Shown: one piece after another, positions 1 to 5,345 of the stretch | How the letters are laid out: each line of letters opens with the position of its first letter | How positions within the stretch are numbered: the stretch's first letter is position 1 | Source: Thermoplasmata archaeon | GTDB lineage: Archaea > Thermoplasmatota > Thermoplasmata > Thermoplasmatales > Thermoplasmataceae | NCBI GenBank assembly: GCA_021795055.1 | Contig: JAJYPW010000070.1 | Span: 1-5,345 of the forward strand | Reading direction: 5' to 3' | Length of the DNA: 5,345 nucleotides | The notes under the pieces: model-generated | The model's input: only the letters and a program-made list of their open reading frames with translations | Database searches by the model: none | What the model was told of the DNA's origin: nothing | Program-made: the position numbers and the translations under genes

Positions 1-572
1 GATGTAACGACAGGGGAAACAAGGGAGAAGGTTCCGGTCGCTTCAAAATAGTATGAGAGACCCATCACGATTATTGCAGTGGACACAGCACCTGTGAAGA
101 AATATTTGGTAGCAGCTTCAAGCGTCCTGTCTGTCTTGTGGAAACCACTCATGACGTAGGTGCCTGTGCTTACCGCCTCGAATGACACGAACAGGATTAT
201 AAGGTTGCTGCTGGAAGCCGCGACGAGCATCCCGGTGGTTACAAAGAGCAGCAGTGCATAGAATATTTCCGGCTTCCTGGATATATTAAGCATCGAAGGC
301 ACGGAAATAAGCATCGCCGATATCATGAAAAGAAGCGAGAAGTACGTTCCAAAATTGTTTACGATTATAGAACCATTGAAAACAGTCGCGGACGCGTTTA
401 TGAACGACAGTTCCACAATGAACGAAAGTGCAAGTGATGCAAGGGTAATTGCGGAGTACAGCTTCTTGCTGCCAGTCACGATTCCCATGGACAGTATCAG
501 GAACCCTGCTATGGAAAGAATAAACTCCGGCAGGAAAAACTGTACGATGCCGAGACCGTTGAATAGAAGCAT
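1..572 (-). CDS. nuoN: NADH-quinone oxidoreductase-like subunit N (NuoN), N-terminal part, cut by the window edge
   Basis: This is one of the three antiporter-like membrane subunits of complex I, expected to form a proton half-channel pair in the membrane arm. I translated it by hand from the ATG at 572. It stays open for 190 codons and leaves the window without a stop, so about 60% of a usual 480-residue NuoN is missing. It is very hydrophobic, with several membrane helices. The family signature lies at residues 128-170. FEAVSTGTYVMSGF carries the TM5 glutamate Glu132, at nearly the same position as Glu133 of E. coli NuoN. Then come HKTDRTLEAATKYFFTGA, with a lysine (Lys156) in the place of the conserved TM6 lysine, and YYFEATG, a NuoN hallmark. 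The start is supported by a Shine-Dalgarno site (GGGGTGATC) six bases upstream and by its place three bases after the nuoM stop. It is the last gene of the usual H-to-N order. NuoN rather than NuoL or NuoM is chosen from position and the KYF...GA motif. Confidence 0.93.
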   Translation of the reverse strand, partial: MLLFNGLGIVQFFLPEFILSIAGFLILSMGIVTGSKKLYSAITLASLALSFIVELSFINASATVFNGSIIVNNFGTYFSLLFMISAMLISVPSMLNISRKPEIFYALLLFVTTGMLVAASSSNLIILFVSFEAVSTGTYVMSGFHKTDRTLEAATKYFFTGAVSTAIIVMGLSYYFEATGTFSLVSPVVT

Positions 573-575
573 GCT

Positions 576-2060
576 TCAGATCACCCCTCTGGCATAACTG
601 CTCAGCAGTTGGAATGCATAGTGCGGAAATACTCCAAGAAGCAATATGATGATCATCAGGATAACAAGTATTGCTGAAGACGCCGAACCAGAATCTGGAA
701 TTGATCCGAGATTCTCGTTATATGGGCCGAACAGGGTTCTCTGTGCCATCCAGATGTGGTAGGAGGCAGTGATAAGCATCCCGAATATTATCAGGAATAT
801 CCAGAACCCCACCTCTGGATAGATTCCTGCGAGGATGGAGAATTCCGCCACAAATCCCGCCATGCCGGGAAGACCGAGTGAAGCAAGGAGCGCTGCGAGC
901 AGAAACGAAGAGAGGATTGGAGCCTCCCTGAATATTCCTCCAAGTGAGCCTATCATCTCCTTTCCGGTGGATCTGGATATGTAATACAGAGACGCAAATA
1001 TGAAAGCCATAATCAGTCCGTGCACCATTATCTGGTACATTCCCCCGGTTATGTCGAGCATGTAATTTGAGACGTATATGTTTCCCTGGATCTCTAGTGC
1101 CGATGTGCCGAATGATACAGTAACAAACCCCATTGCCGCTGCGCTTGCATAGGCCATCATTCTCTTCATGCTGAGTTGCGACATCGCAGCCAGGCTGAAA
1201 TAGATCAGGCTCACTACCCCCAGCACTACCAGAGTCACAGAAAATGCATAGGGTATTATGGATATAACGGGAAGCAGGATGCCGAAGAGCCCGTATCCTC
1301 CCATTATTGAGAGAGCTCCGGCAAGTATAATTGTGACCGGATACGGCGCGATCTCGTAACTGTCAGGCAGCCAGGAGTGCAGTGGAAATGACGGAAGTTT
1401 TACCAGGAAGGCCACAAAGAACCCGAAGAGCACGAAAAGGCGCCAGAATTCTGGCATGCTCTGGAAAAGCGAAGGGGTGACCAGCGATGAGAGTGACATT
1501 GCGAAGGTCCCCGTGTTATTGTACTGATAGCTGTACAGAGAAAAGAAGGAAAGCAGCATGAGAACAGATCCTATGTGGGTGTAAACGAAGAATTTGAGTG
1601 ATACTGAATCTGCATTCCTGCCACCGAATATCCCGATCAGGAAATATACGGGTATCAGAACAACCTCCCAGAATATGTAGAAAAACAGGACATTGCTTGA
1701 CAGCAGAAGCCCGACAAGCCCTGCCATGGTGAGCATTTCCAGGCCGAAGAAGACCCTGCCATGCCTGCTGTCTGATATGAAGATTGCAACAAAAATCACC
1801 CCAAGAGAAAGAAGCACAAGCAGCGCACTGAAACCCGATACCTGAAGGGTGAAGTTGAAACCATAGTAAGGAGAGATCAAAATCGTCTCCGCGGCACTGA
1901 ATCCGCCGTTAAGCGAATAGAACTGCGAAATAGAATAAACCAGGAAAGCCAGGAAATAGAAGCCCGATACAACCAGCGCATATGGCCTGGAGAATCTTCC
2001 GGTAAAGAATGTGGCTGCTGCCAGGATAAACATCGAAATGTACAGTTCAAGAAGAAGCAT
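576..2060 (-). CDS. nuoM: NADH-quinone oxidoreductase-like subunit M (NuoM), antiporter-like, with an altered TM8
   Basis: This 494-residue polytopic membrane protein of the Nuo/Mrp antiporter family (proton-conducting NADH dehydrogenase domain) has the normal length for NuoM. Visible landmarks are the TM5 motif FYIFWEVVLIPVYFLIG with Glu132, the TM7 motif FLVKLPSFPLHSWLPD with Lys221 and His228, MKRMMAYASAAAMGF around Lys299, His347 in YQIMVHGL, and the TM12 motif GLPGMAGFVAEF with Glu406. These match E. coli NuoM Glu144, Lys234, His241, Lys312, His348 and Glu407 by an ungapped eye alignment of the central region. Departures are clear. The family's TM8 lysine (LLK.xxYG, Lys265 in E. coli) is Ile252 in LAGALSIMGGYG. 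The APT loop reads IAPYPV. The Arg of YGLLR is Gly260. The His of SVSHMG is Ala309. The family is certain, but whether it pumps normally is open. The start at 2060 follows the nuoL stop by three bases and has a good Shine-Dalgarno site. Confidence 0.97.
   Translation of the reverse strand: MLLLELYISMFILAAATFFTGRFSRPYALVVSGFYFLAFLVYSISQFYSLNGGFSAAETILISPYYGFNFTLQVSGFSALLVLLSLGVIFVAIFISDSRHGRVFFGLEMLTMAGLVGLLLSSNVLFFYIFWEVVLIPVYFLIGIFGGRNADSVSLKFFVYTHIGSVLMLLSFFSLYSYQYNNTGTFAMSLSSLVTPSLFQSMPEFWRLFVLFGFFVAFLVKLPSFPLHSWLPDSYEIAPYPVTIILAGALSIMGGYGLFGILLPVISIIPYAFSVTLVVLGVVSLIYFSLAAMSQLSMKRMMAYASAAAMGFVTVSFGTSALEIQGNIYVSNYMLDITGGMYQIMVHGLIMAFIFASLYYISRSTGKEMIGSLGGIFREAPILSSFLLAALLASLGLPGMAGFVAEFSILAGIYPEVGFWIFLIIFGMLITASYHIWMAQRTLFGPYNENLGSIPDSGSASSAILVILMIIILLLGVFPHYAFQLLSSYARGVI
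579..587 (-). promoter_or_regulatory. Shine-Dalgarno site of nuoN inside the end of nuoM
   Basis: GGGGTGATC matches the complement of the archaeal 16S rRNA 3' end (GGAGGTGATC) with one or two mismatches and ends six bases before the nuoN ATG. The same bases are the last three sense codons of nuoM (Gly-Val-Ile). It supports the nuoN start at 572. Confidence 0.85.
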
Positions 2061-2063
2061 AGC

Positions 2064-3944
2064 TCAAATCACCCCCAGTACAATTGCCAGGATGAATAAC
2101 ACTGCAGAAGTGAGGATCATCAGGGTAAAGTAACTTTCAAGCACACCGCTCTGTAGCCTTCTCAGAAAGGTACCAAAGTCAAGCGTTTTCCGGCCCAGCT
2201 TCTCCACACCTGCGTTGTATCTTTCCTCTGCGGAGGAGAATGCGCCTGAAAGCGGAAGAATTGCCCTTTCTGCAATAACATTGGTATATAGCTTGTCCAT
2301 GTAGAATTTGTTCTTCAGAACTCTATACGCCCTGGATTTGTGCAGGTCTATGTGCTTCCATCTCTCTCCGGCATAAAGGAGGTATGTTATCAGTATGGCA
2401 ATGAGCGCCAGAGTTATTGGAAGATATTCTATACCCAAGGGCACGGAAATGGAATATGACCCACCAAGATAGTTGAGGAAATCAGCCTGAAACAGACCGT
2501 AACCTGCCGAAAGAGCGGCCAGAACCATCAACGGAGCAAGGCTGATCAGAGGCGGGTCTTTTGCGTGGCTTGCAAGATCGGATCTTGGTTTGCCCAGTGC
2601 CACCAGGAAGAACATCCTGAATGTGTAGGCCGCAGTCAGGAAAGATCCTATAGTCAGGAACAGCCATGGAAGGGAGTGATACCATTGGCCGGATGCTGTC
2701 ATATAGAGATACGAAGCCGAGATTATACTGTCCTTGGAGAAATATCCGGCTGTCGGGAATATCGCGGCAAGCGTCAGTGCACCCACAAACATGATGGAGA
2801 CGGTCACAGGCATCCTCTTCCAGAGACCTCCCATTTTTCTCACGTCCCGGAGATCCATCAGCGTCAGTATAATTGCACCGGCAGCCATGAACAGCATTGC
2901 CTTGAAAAATGCATGCACGAACAGGTGATACATTGCAAAGCCGACTGCACTCCCCTGTATCACGGAATAAAAACCAAGGGCAGACATCATGTATCCAAGC
3001 TGGCTGATGGTCGAGTATGCGAGGATGCGCTTTATGTCATTGACAACCAGTCCCAGAAGTCCAGCGAATAATGCAGTGAATGATCCAATTATTGCCAGAA
3101 CGTAAAGGGTCTCGGCTCCAGAAACGTAATACAGCGGATAGAGCCTTGCTATCAGGTAAATTCCGGCAGTGACCATCGTTGCCGCGTGGATCAGCGCGGA
3201 AACGGTAGTCGGACCCTCCATGGCATCAGGTATCCAGACATGCAACGGAAACTGCGATGACTTCCCTATAGCCCCTCCAAGGAACAGGAACAGGACAATG
3301 TAAAGGTTCGTCTGTCCGATTGCAGCCATCACCTCTGGCGCGTGAGTAACAAGAAACTGTATGTTCAGGGGATCCGGGAAATATGACACCAGCGTGGAGT
3401 ACAAAATTGCCAGGCCAATAATGAAGGCCATGTCCCCGACACGGGTAACAATGAACGCCTTCTTGGCGGCAGAGGCCGCGTTTGGCTTGAAGAACCAGAA
3501 CCCTATCAGCAGGTACGAGCAAAGGCCGACTATCTCCCAGAACAGGAAGAATTCAAGCAGGTTCGATGAGAGCACAAGACCGAGCATCCCGGCGGTGAAG
3601 AGCGATGTCTCGGCAAAATAGACGTGCCTGTTTGGGTCCTTTCCCATATAATAGATGGCAAACAGATGTATCATGAGGGAAACGAATGAAACCATCAGCG
3701 CCATTGAAATCGAAAGCGGATCTACGTATACCCCGTAACTGAAGGAGTAGAACCAGTTGATGGATGATTCCACTGGCGAAGTGTATCCAAGATACAGGGC
3801 AAACGAAAGGACGAATGAAATCGCAATAGAAGCGGACGCAACAATACCTGAAAGATTCCGGCGTACGTGTCCTGCAAAGTAGCTTACGGGAAATCCTATC
3901 AGCGGAGTGAGAAATACAAACCATGCGATGAGCGATGTGTCCAT
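2064..3944 (-). CDS. nuoL: NADH-quinone oxidoreductase-like subunit L (NuoL), antiporter-like with long C-terminal lateral helix
   Basis: This is the distal antiporter-like subunit of complex I: 626 residues, full length, strongly hydrophobic. Family motifs in order are FLFWEIVGLCSYLLIGFW with TM5 Glu137, TRVGD with Arg168 and Asp171, GGAIGKSSQFPLHVWIPD with TM7 Lys228, MEGPTTVSALIHAATMV with TM8 His253, NDIKRILAYSTISQLGYM with Lys305, YHLFVHAFFKAMLFMAAGA with His344 and Lys348, MGGLWKRMP, and TAGYFSKDSI with TM12 Lys404. These correspond to Glu144, Lys229, His254, Lys342 and Lys399 of E. coli NuoL, so the whole channel set is present. After residue 530 comes the NuoL-specific tail: KFYMDKLY, a long amphipathic stretch expected to be the lateral helix HL, then RRLQSGVLESYFTLMIL and a last membrane helix. 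The ATG at 3944 sits one base after the nuoK stop, with GAGGG six bases upstream. It ends in Gly-Val-Ile, and these codons double as the nuoM ribosome binding site. Confidence 0.98.
   Translation of the reverse strand: MDTSLIAWFVFLTPLIGFPVSYFAGHVRRNLSGIVASASIAISFVLSFALYLGYTSPVESSINWFYSFSYGVYVDPLSISMALMVSFVSLMIHLFAIYYMGKDPNRHVYFAETSLFTAGMLGLVLSSNLLEFFLFWEIVGLCSYLLIGFWFFKPNAASAAKKAFIVTRVGDMAFIIGLAILYSTLVSYFPDPLNIQFLVTHAPEVMAAIGQTNLYIVLFLFLGGAIGKSSQFPLHVWIPDAMEGPTTVSALIHAATMVTAGIYLIARLYPLYYVSGAETLYVLAIIGSFTALFAGLLGLVVNDIKRILAYSTISQLGYMMSALGFYSVIQGSAVGFAMYHLFVHAFFKAMLFMAAGAIILTLMDLRDVRKMGGLWKRMPVTVSIMFVGALTLAAIFPTAGYFSKDSIISASYLYMTASGQWYHSLPWLFLTIGSFLTAAYTFRMFFLVALGKPRSDLASHAKDPPLISLAPLMVLAALSAGYGLFQADFLNYLGGSYSISVPLGIEYLPITLALIAILITYLLYAGERWKHIDLHKSRAYRVLKNKFYMDKLYTNVIAERAILPLSGAFSSAEERYNAGVEKLGRKTLDFGTFLRRLQSGVLESYFTLMILTSAVLFILAIVLGVI
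2067..2076 (-). promoter_or_regulatory. Shine-Dalgarno site of nuoM inside the end of nuoL
   Basis: GGGGGTGATT lies six bases upstream of the nuoM ATG and also encodes the Gly-Val-Ile end of NuoL. The arrangement (site, TGA, three bases, ATG) is the same as at the nuoM/nuoN junction. It fixes the nuoM start at 2060. Confidence 0.85.
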
Positions 3945-3945
3945 T

Positions 3946-4239
3946 TTAGTCCCTCATTTCCCGAAGAGTCTGCAGGCTGATCTTCCCGAATTTTCTGTAC
4001 ACCGCGACCATCAGGCTCAACCCTACGACTGACTCAACCACACTCACCGCTATGACAAAAATCGCAAGGATCAATGGCTCGGAAGAATACTGTCCCATCG
4101 CTATCAGGTTTATCAGGGCGGAGTTCAGCAGTACTTCAATCGAGATGAGAGTCTTTATTCCACCTGCGGAGGTCATAACGCCGTAGAGACCTATTGTGAA
4201 GGTGAGGAGTGAAAGCAGTTGAATGAAGTAAAGTTCCAT
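3946..4239 (-). CDS. nuoK: NADH-quinone oxidoreductase-like subunit K (NuoK)
   Basis: This small three-helix membrane subunit of complex I is homologous to MrpC/MnhC. It is 97 residues from the ATG at 4239, close to the family's usual 100. The two buried glutamates required for proton transfer are in place: Glu35 in KTLISIEVLLNSALINL and Glu69 in AVSVVESVVGLSLMVAVYR, matching Glu36 and Glu72 of E. coli. The C-terminal REMRD resembles the EMRG end of the bacterial protein. A GTG one codon earlier (4242) is an alternative start. I prefer the ATG because it forms the coupling overlap TGATG with the nuoJ2 stop and lies eight bases from GGAGG, but the GTG is five bases from it and cannot be excluded. 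The next gene, nuoL, begins one base after the stop. Confidence 0.96.
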   Translation of the reverse strand: MELYFIQLLSLLTFTIGLYGVMTSAGGIKTLISIEVLLNSALINLIAMGQYSSEPLILAIFVIAVSVVESVVGLSLMVAVYRKFGKISLQTLREMRD

Positions 4240-4457
4240 CACTCTTCCCTCCCTGTAATGTAAAGCATTCCAATGATCCCCCCTACAAGGATAAGCGAAA
4301 CAAGCTCGAATGGAACTACGTATGTGGAGAACAGGAGGCTGCTTATGTCTCCGAGGCTCTCATTATAATAGCTGAAGCTGCCTGATATGGATACCACCTC
4401 AATGGCAAAAGCGAGGAAAAAGAGCACGCTGGCAAGTAAAGGAAGTGCCCTGTTCAT
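4239..4457 (-). CDS. nuoJ2: NuoJ C-terminal half as a separate protein (NuoJ2)
   Basis: This 72-residue protein has two predicted membrane helices, at about residues 5-27 and 47-67. The second half, LLFSTYVVPFELVSLILVGGIIGMLYI, matches the conserved C-terminal part of NuoJ (LFt.Y..PFE..S..L....IGa). In bacteria these helices follow in one 160-200 residue chain. Here they are a separate gene whose ATG overlaps the stop of nuoJ1 in an ATGA. A strong Shine-Dalgarno site, GGAGGTGA, sits six bases upstream of the ATG, so this is a properly translated gene and not a frameshift product. It should pair with NuoJ1 in the membrane between NuoH and NuoK. A split J pair is known in the fpo operons of Methanosarcina and in haloarchaeal nuo operons. 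The symbol nuoJ2 follows that usage. Confidence 0.9.
   Translation of the reverse strand: MNRALPLLASVLFFLAFAIEVVSISGSFSYYNESLGDISSLLFSTYVVPFELVSLILVGGIIGMLYITGREE
4246..4253 (-). promoter_or_regulatory. Shine-Dalgarno site of nuoK; bears on the choice of start
   Basis: GGGAGGGA lies in the last codons of nuoJ2. Its GGAGG core is eight bases from the ATG at 4239 and five from the GTG at 4242. Both are acceptable distances, so the site does not settle the start alone. The ATG is favoured by codon type and by the TGATG overlap. Confidence 0.8.
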
Positions 4458-4699
4458 GCGTCTTCACCTCCAGTGATCATGAGGCTGAATACCAGCATAG
4501 ATACTATGGCACCCACATATACGAGAAGTTCTACTGCACCTATGAATGATGCGCCAAGGAAGAAGAAGAGCGATGCCACCGCGATCATGAAGAACATTAG
4601 CCACACTGCGCTGTGGACTATGTTCCTGTCAGTCACAGCCTTCGCCGAGGCAATAACTATGATCGCAGCAAAAATCAGGAAAAACACCGTATATATCAT
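4454..4699 (-). CDS. nuoJ1: NuoJ N-terminal half as a separate protein (NuoJ1)
   Basis: This 81-residue protein has three membrane helices, equivalent to TM1-3 of NuoJ. The pattern follows bacterial NuoJ: a first helix, then VTDRNIVHSAVWLM (the N-P-V-H-A-L-L region), then FFFLGASFIGAVELLVYVGAI. The last part holds the NuoJ TM3 core with Glu57, Tyr61, Gly63 and Ala64. This helix is where the pi-bulge switches during turnover in characterised complex I. The ATG at 4699 overlaps the nuoI stop (ATGA). Its closest GGAGG is 13 bases upstream, which is long, so translation may depend partly on coupling to nuoI. The last codons (Gly-Gly-Glu) double as the Shine-Dalgarno site of nuoJ2. The chain ends right after TM3, and the rest of the usual NuoJ is supplied by the next gene. 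Confidence 0.93.
   Translation of the reverse strand: MIYTVFFLIFAAIIVIASAKAVTDRNIVHSAVWLMFFMIAVASLFFFLGASFIGAVELLVYVGAIVSMLVFSLMITGGEDA
4464..4471 (-). promoter_or_regulatory. Perfect Shine-Dalgarno site of nuoJ2 inside the end of nuoJ1
   Basis: GGAGGTGA is an exact match to the core of the archaeal anti-Shine-Dalgarno complement and stands six bases before the nuoJ2 ATG. It shows that the second half of NuoJ is started independently, so the split is genuine and not a sequencing frameshift. Confidence 0.88.
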
Positions 4700-5127
4700 T
4701 TGACGACTTCATCCTCCTGCCTGGAGAGTTCCTCCGGCGAATAGAGAAAGCTGTTCTTTGTCCTGGATGTCTCGAAAACGTGGGTCAGGTAGATTGCATC
4801 GGTGGGGCAAATCTCCTCACAGTTCCTGCACACTGTGCAGGTCCCGAAGTTGACATCCGGATAGATCATCCTCTTGTTCCTCGGGTTTTCCCTCCTCACG
4901 GTTTCCATTTTAATGGATTTGTTCGGGCATACCTGCTCGCAAAGGGTGCACCCTACGCAGTCGTCGAGTTTCAGGAATATGCGGAACCTGAACCTGTCTG
5001 GAGTGTACTCCTTTTCTTCCGGATACTGAACCGTCACCGGTTTCATCAGTGAATGCTTGAACACGGTCATTATTCCTTCAAGGGATCCCACGAGAGGGAT
5101 CTTTCTGCTAGGTTCTTTAACTTCCAT
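4696..5127 (-). CDS. nuoI: NADH-quinone oxidoreductase-like subunit I (NuoI), two-[4Fe-4S] ferredoxin-like subunit
   Basis: This 143-residue peripheral subunit holds clusters N6a and N6b, which carry electrons to NuoB and the quinone. Two CxxCxxCxxxCP motifs are visible: Cys57, 60, 63 and 67 (CVGCTLCEQVCP) and Cys97, 100, 103 and 107 (CTVCRNCEEICP). They are followed by TDAI and the NuoI-type tail HVFETSRTKNSFLYSPEEL. Between them, RENPRNKRMIYPDVNFGTC matches the usual R..Y.ID....C spacer. The N-terminal 30 residues (PLVGSLEGIMTVFKHSLMKPVTVQYPEE) match the short amphipathic region that seats NuoI on NuoH. In the second motif the usual Gly after the second Cys is Arg101. The ATG at 5127 comes one base after the nuoH stop, with GGGGTGG four bases upstream. 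The stop overlaps the nuoJ1 start. Confidence 0.97.
   Translation of the reverse strand: MEVKEPSRKIPLVGSLEGIMTVFKHSLMKPVTVQYPEEKEYTPDRFRFRIFLKLDDCVGCTLCEQVCPNKSIKMETVRRENPRNKRMIYPDVNFGTCTVCRNCEEICPTDAIYLTHVFETSRTKNSFLYSPEELSRQEDEVVK
4709..4717 (-). promoter_or_regulatory. Distant Shine-Dalgarno-like site upstream of nuoJ1
   Basis: GGAGGATGA lies in the 3' end of nuoI, with its GGAGG core 13 bases before the nuoJ1 ATG. This is longer than at the other junctions. No closer purine-rich site is visible, so stop-start coupling through the ATGA overlap may matter more here. Confidence 0.55.
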
Positions 5128-5128
5128 T

Positions 5129-5345
5129 TTACCACCCCAAGTAAAGAGTCAGGAACCCGGCAAGTATCAGGTTTATCACCGAAATGGGAAGCAGATACTT
5201 CCACCCCAGGTTCACGAATTTGTCAATTCTGATTCGCGGCATAGTCAGCCAGACGGTAAATGATATCACGACAACCACCACAGCCTTGATCAGCAGATAA
5301 ATGAGCCCGAGATTCCACTGGTATGGGCCATTGTATCCGCCGAGG
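5129..5345 (-). CDS. nuoH: NADH-quinone oxidoreductase-like subunit H (NuoH), C-terminal end only
   Basis: This is the last 71 residues of NuoH, the membrane subunit that forms the quinone chamber and links it to the proton channels. The frame is open to the right edge, so the start and most of the protein are outside. I translated it by hand. It begins LGGYNGPYQW, the FLGGW.GP region seen near the C-terminus of NuoH. It continues with LIYLLIKAVVVVVISFTVWL, a membrane helix with the conserved Lys. Next comes TMPRIRIDKFVNLGWKYLLP, the hallmark (L/M)PR.R.D......GWK..LP of this family. It ends in a last helix and LYLGW. The Arg of the bacterial RA.LPR motif is Trp here. It stops at TAA, one base before the nuoI start, and its last codons GGG TGG serve as the nuoI ribosome binding site. 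Confidence 0.94.
   Translation of the reverse strand, partial: LGGYNGPYQWNLGLIYLLIKAVVVVVISFTVWLTMPRIRIDKFVNLGWKYLLPISVINLILAGFLTLYLGW

Noticed and set aside
325..597. A 90-codon plus-strand frame over the start of nuoN
   Set aside because: The opposite strand encodes a clear NuoN N-terminus with the TM5 Glu and TM6 Lys motifs. The plus-strand frame has no membrane pattern or known motif.
2565..3071. A 168-codon open frame on the plus strand, opposite nuoL
   Set aside because: It lies wholly inside a full-length, motif-perfect nuoL, has an unstructured mixture of His, Cys, Gln and Arg typical of antisense readings, and no recognisable domain. It is an antisense shadow.
3226..3924. Two minus-strand frames of 98 and 123 codons inside nuoL
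   Set aside because: They are alternative frames of nuoL rich in Cys, Arg and His, with no family resemblance, while the nuoL frame itself is intact.
4239..4699. The split NuoJ as a pseudogene or sequencing frameshift
   Set aside because: The second part has its own ATG and a perfect GGAGGTGA at good distance, both parts keep the conserved residues, and the same split is known in other archaea.
1..5345. An Mrp-type Na+/H+ antiporter or a group 4 membrane hydrogenase instead of complex I
   Set aside because: The NuoI with two [4Fe-4S] motifs, the NuoH C-terminus with PR.R.D...GWK, the NuoJ pair and three NuoL/M/N-type subunits in canonical order are specific to the Nuo/Fpo family.
1..5345. 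Internal promoters, terminators, repeats or a CRISPR array
   Set aside because: Genes abut or overlap throughout. I found no spacer longer than three bases, no repeated units and no T-rich termination signal outside coding sequence.

Overview
The window is one uninterrupted stretch of a respiratory complex I operon, read entirely on the minus strand. In transcription order, from high to low coordinates, it holds the 3' end of nuoH, then complete nuoI, a NuoJ split into two genes (J1 and J2), nuoK, nuoL and nuoM, and the 5' part of nuoN, which runs off the left edge. Neighbouring genes overlap by a few bases or are separated by 1-3 bases. Essentially every base is coding, and I see no promoter, terminator, RNA gene, repeat or mobile element inside the window.

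The source is most likely an archaeon of the Euryarchaeota/Thermoplasmatota type. The reasons are strong Shine-Dalgarno sites of the GGAGGTGATC type at most junctions, frequent ATA (Ile) and AGG (Arg) codons, the gene order H-I-J-J-K-L-M-N, and the split NuoJ. That layout is known from methanogen fpo and haloarchaeal nuo operons and is compatible with Thermoplasmatales. The proteins are not acidic enough for a haloarchaeon. The exact taxon is inference.

How the genes work together: NuoI carries two [4Fe-4S] clusters that pass electrons to the quinone site formed with NuoH and with NuoB/NuoD, which lie outside the window. NuoH, J1+J2 and K form the membrane link. NuoL, NuoM and NuoN are the three antiporter-like subunits that carry out proton (or ion) translocation. 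Nothing here shows the electron donor, because the input module is not in view.

The content is conventional, and I do not see a new system. The observation most worth following is that NuoM keeps the TM5 Glu, TM7 Lys and TM12 Glu but appears to have lost the central TM8 lysine (Ile252), plus other usually conserved polar residues of the central axis. NuoL looks fully canonical. A second curiosity is that the Shine-Dalgarno sites are written into the 3' codons of the preceding genes. As a result NuoL and NuoM both end in Gly-Val-Ile-stop with almost identical junction sequences.
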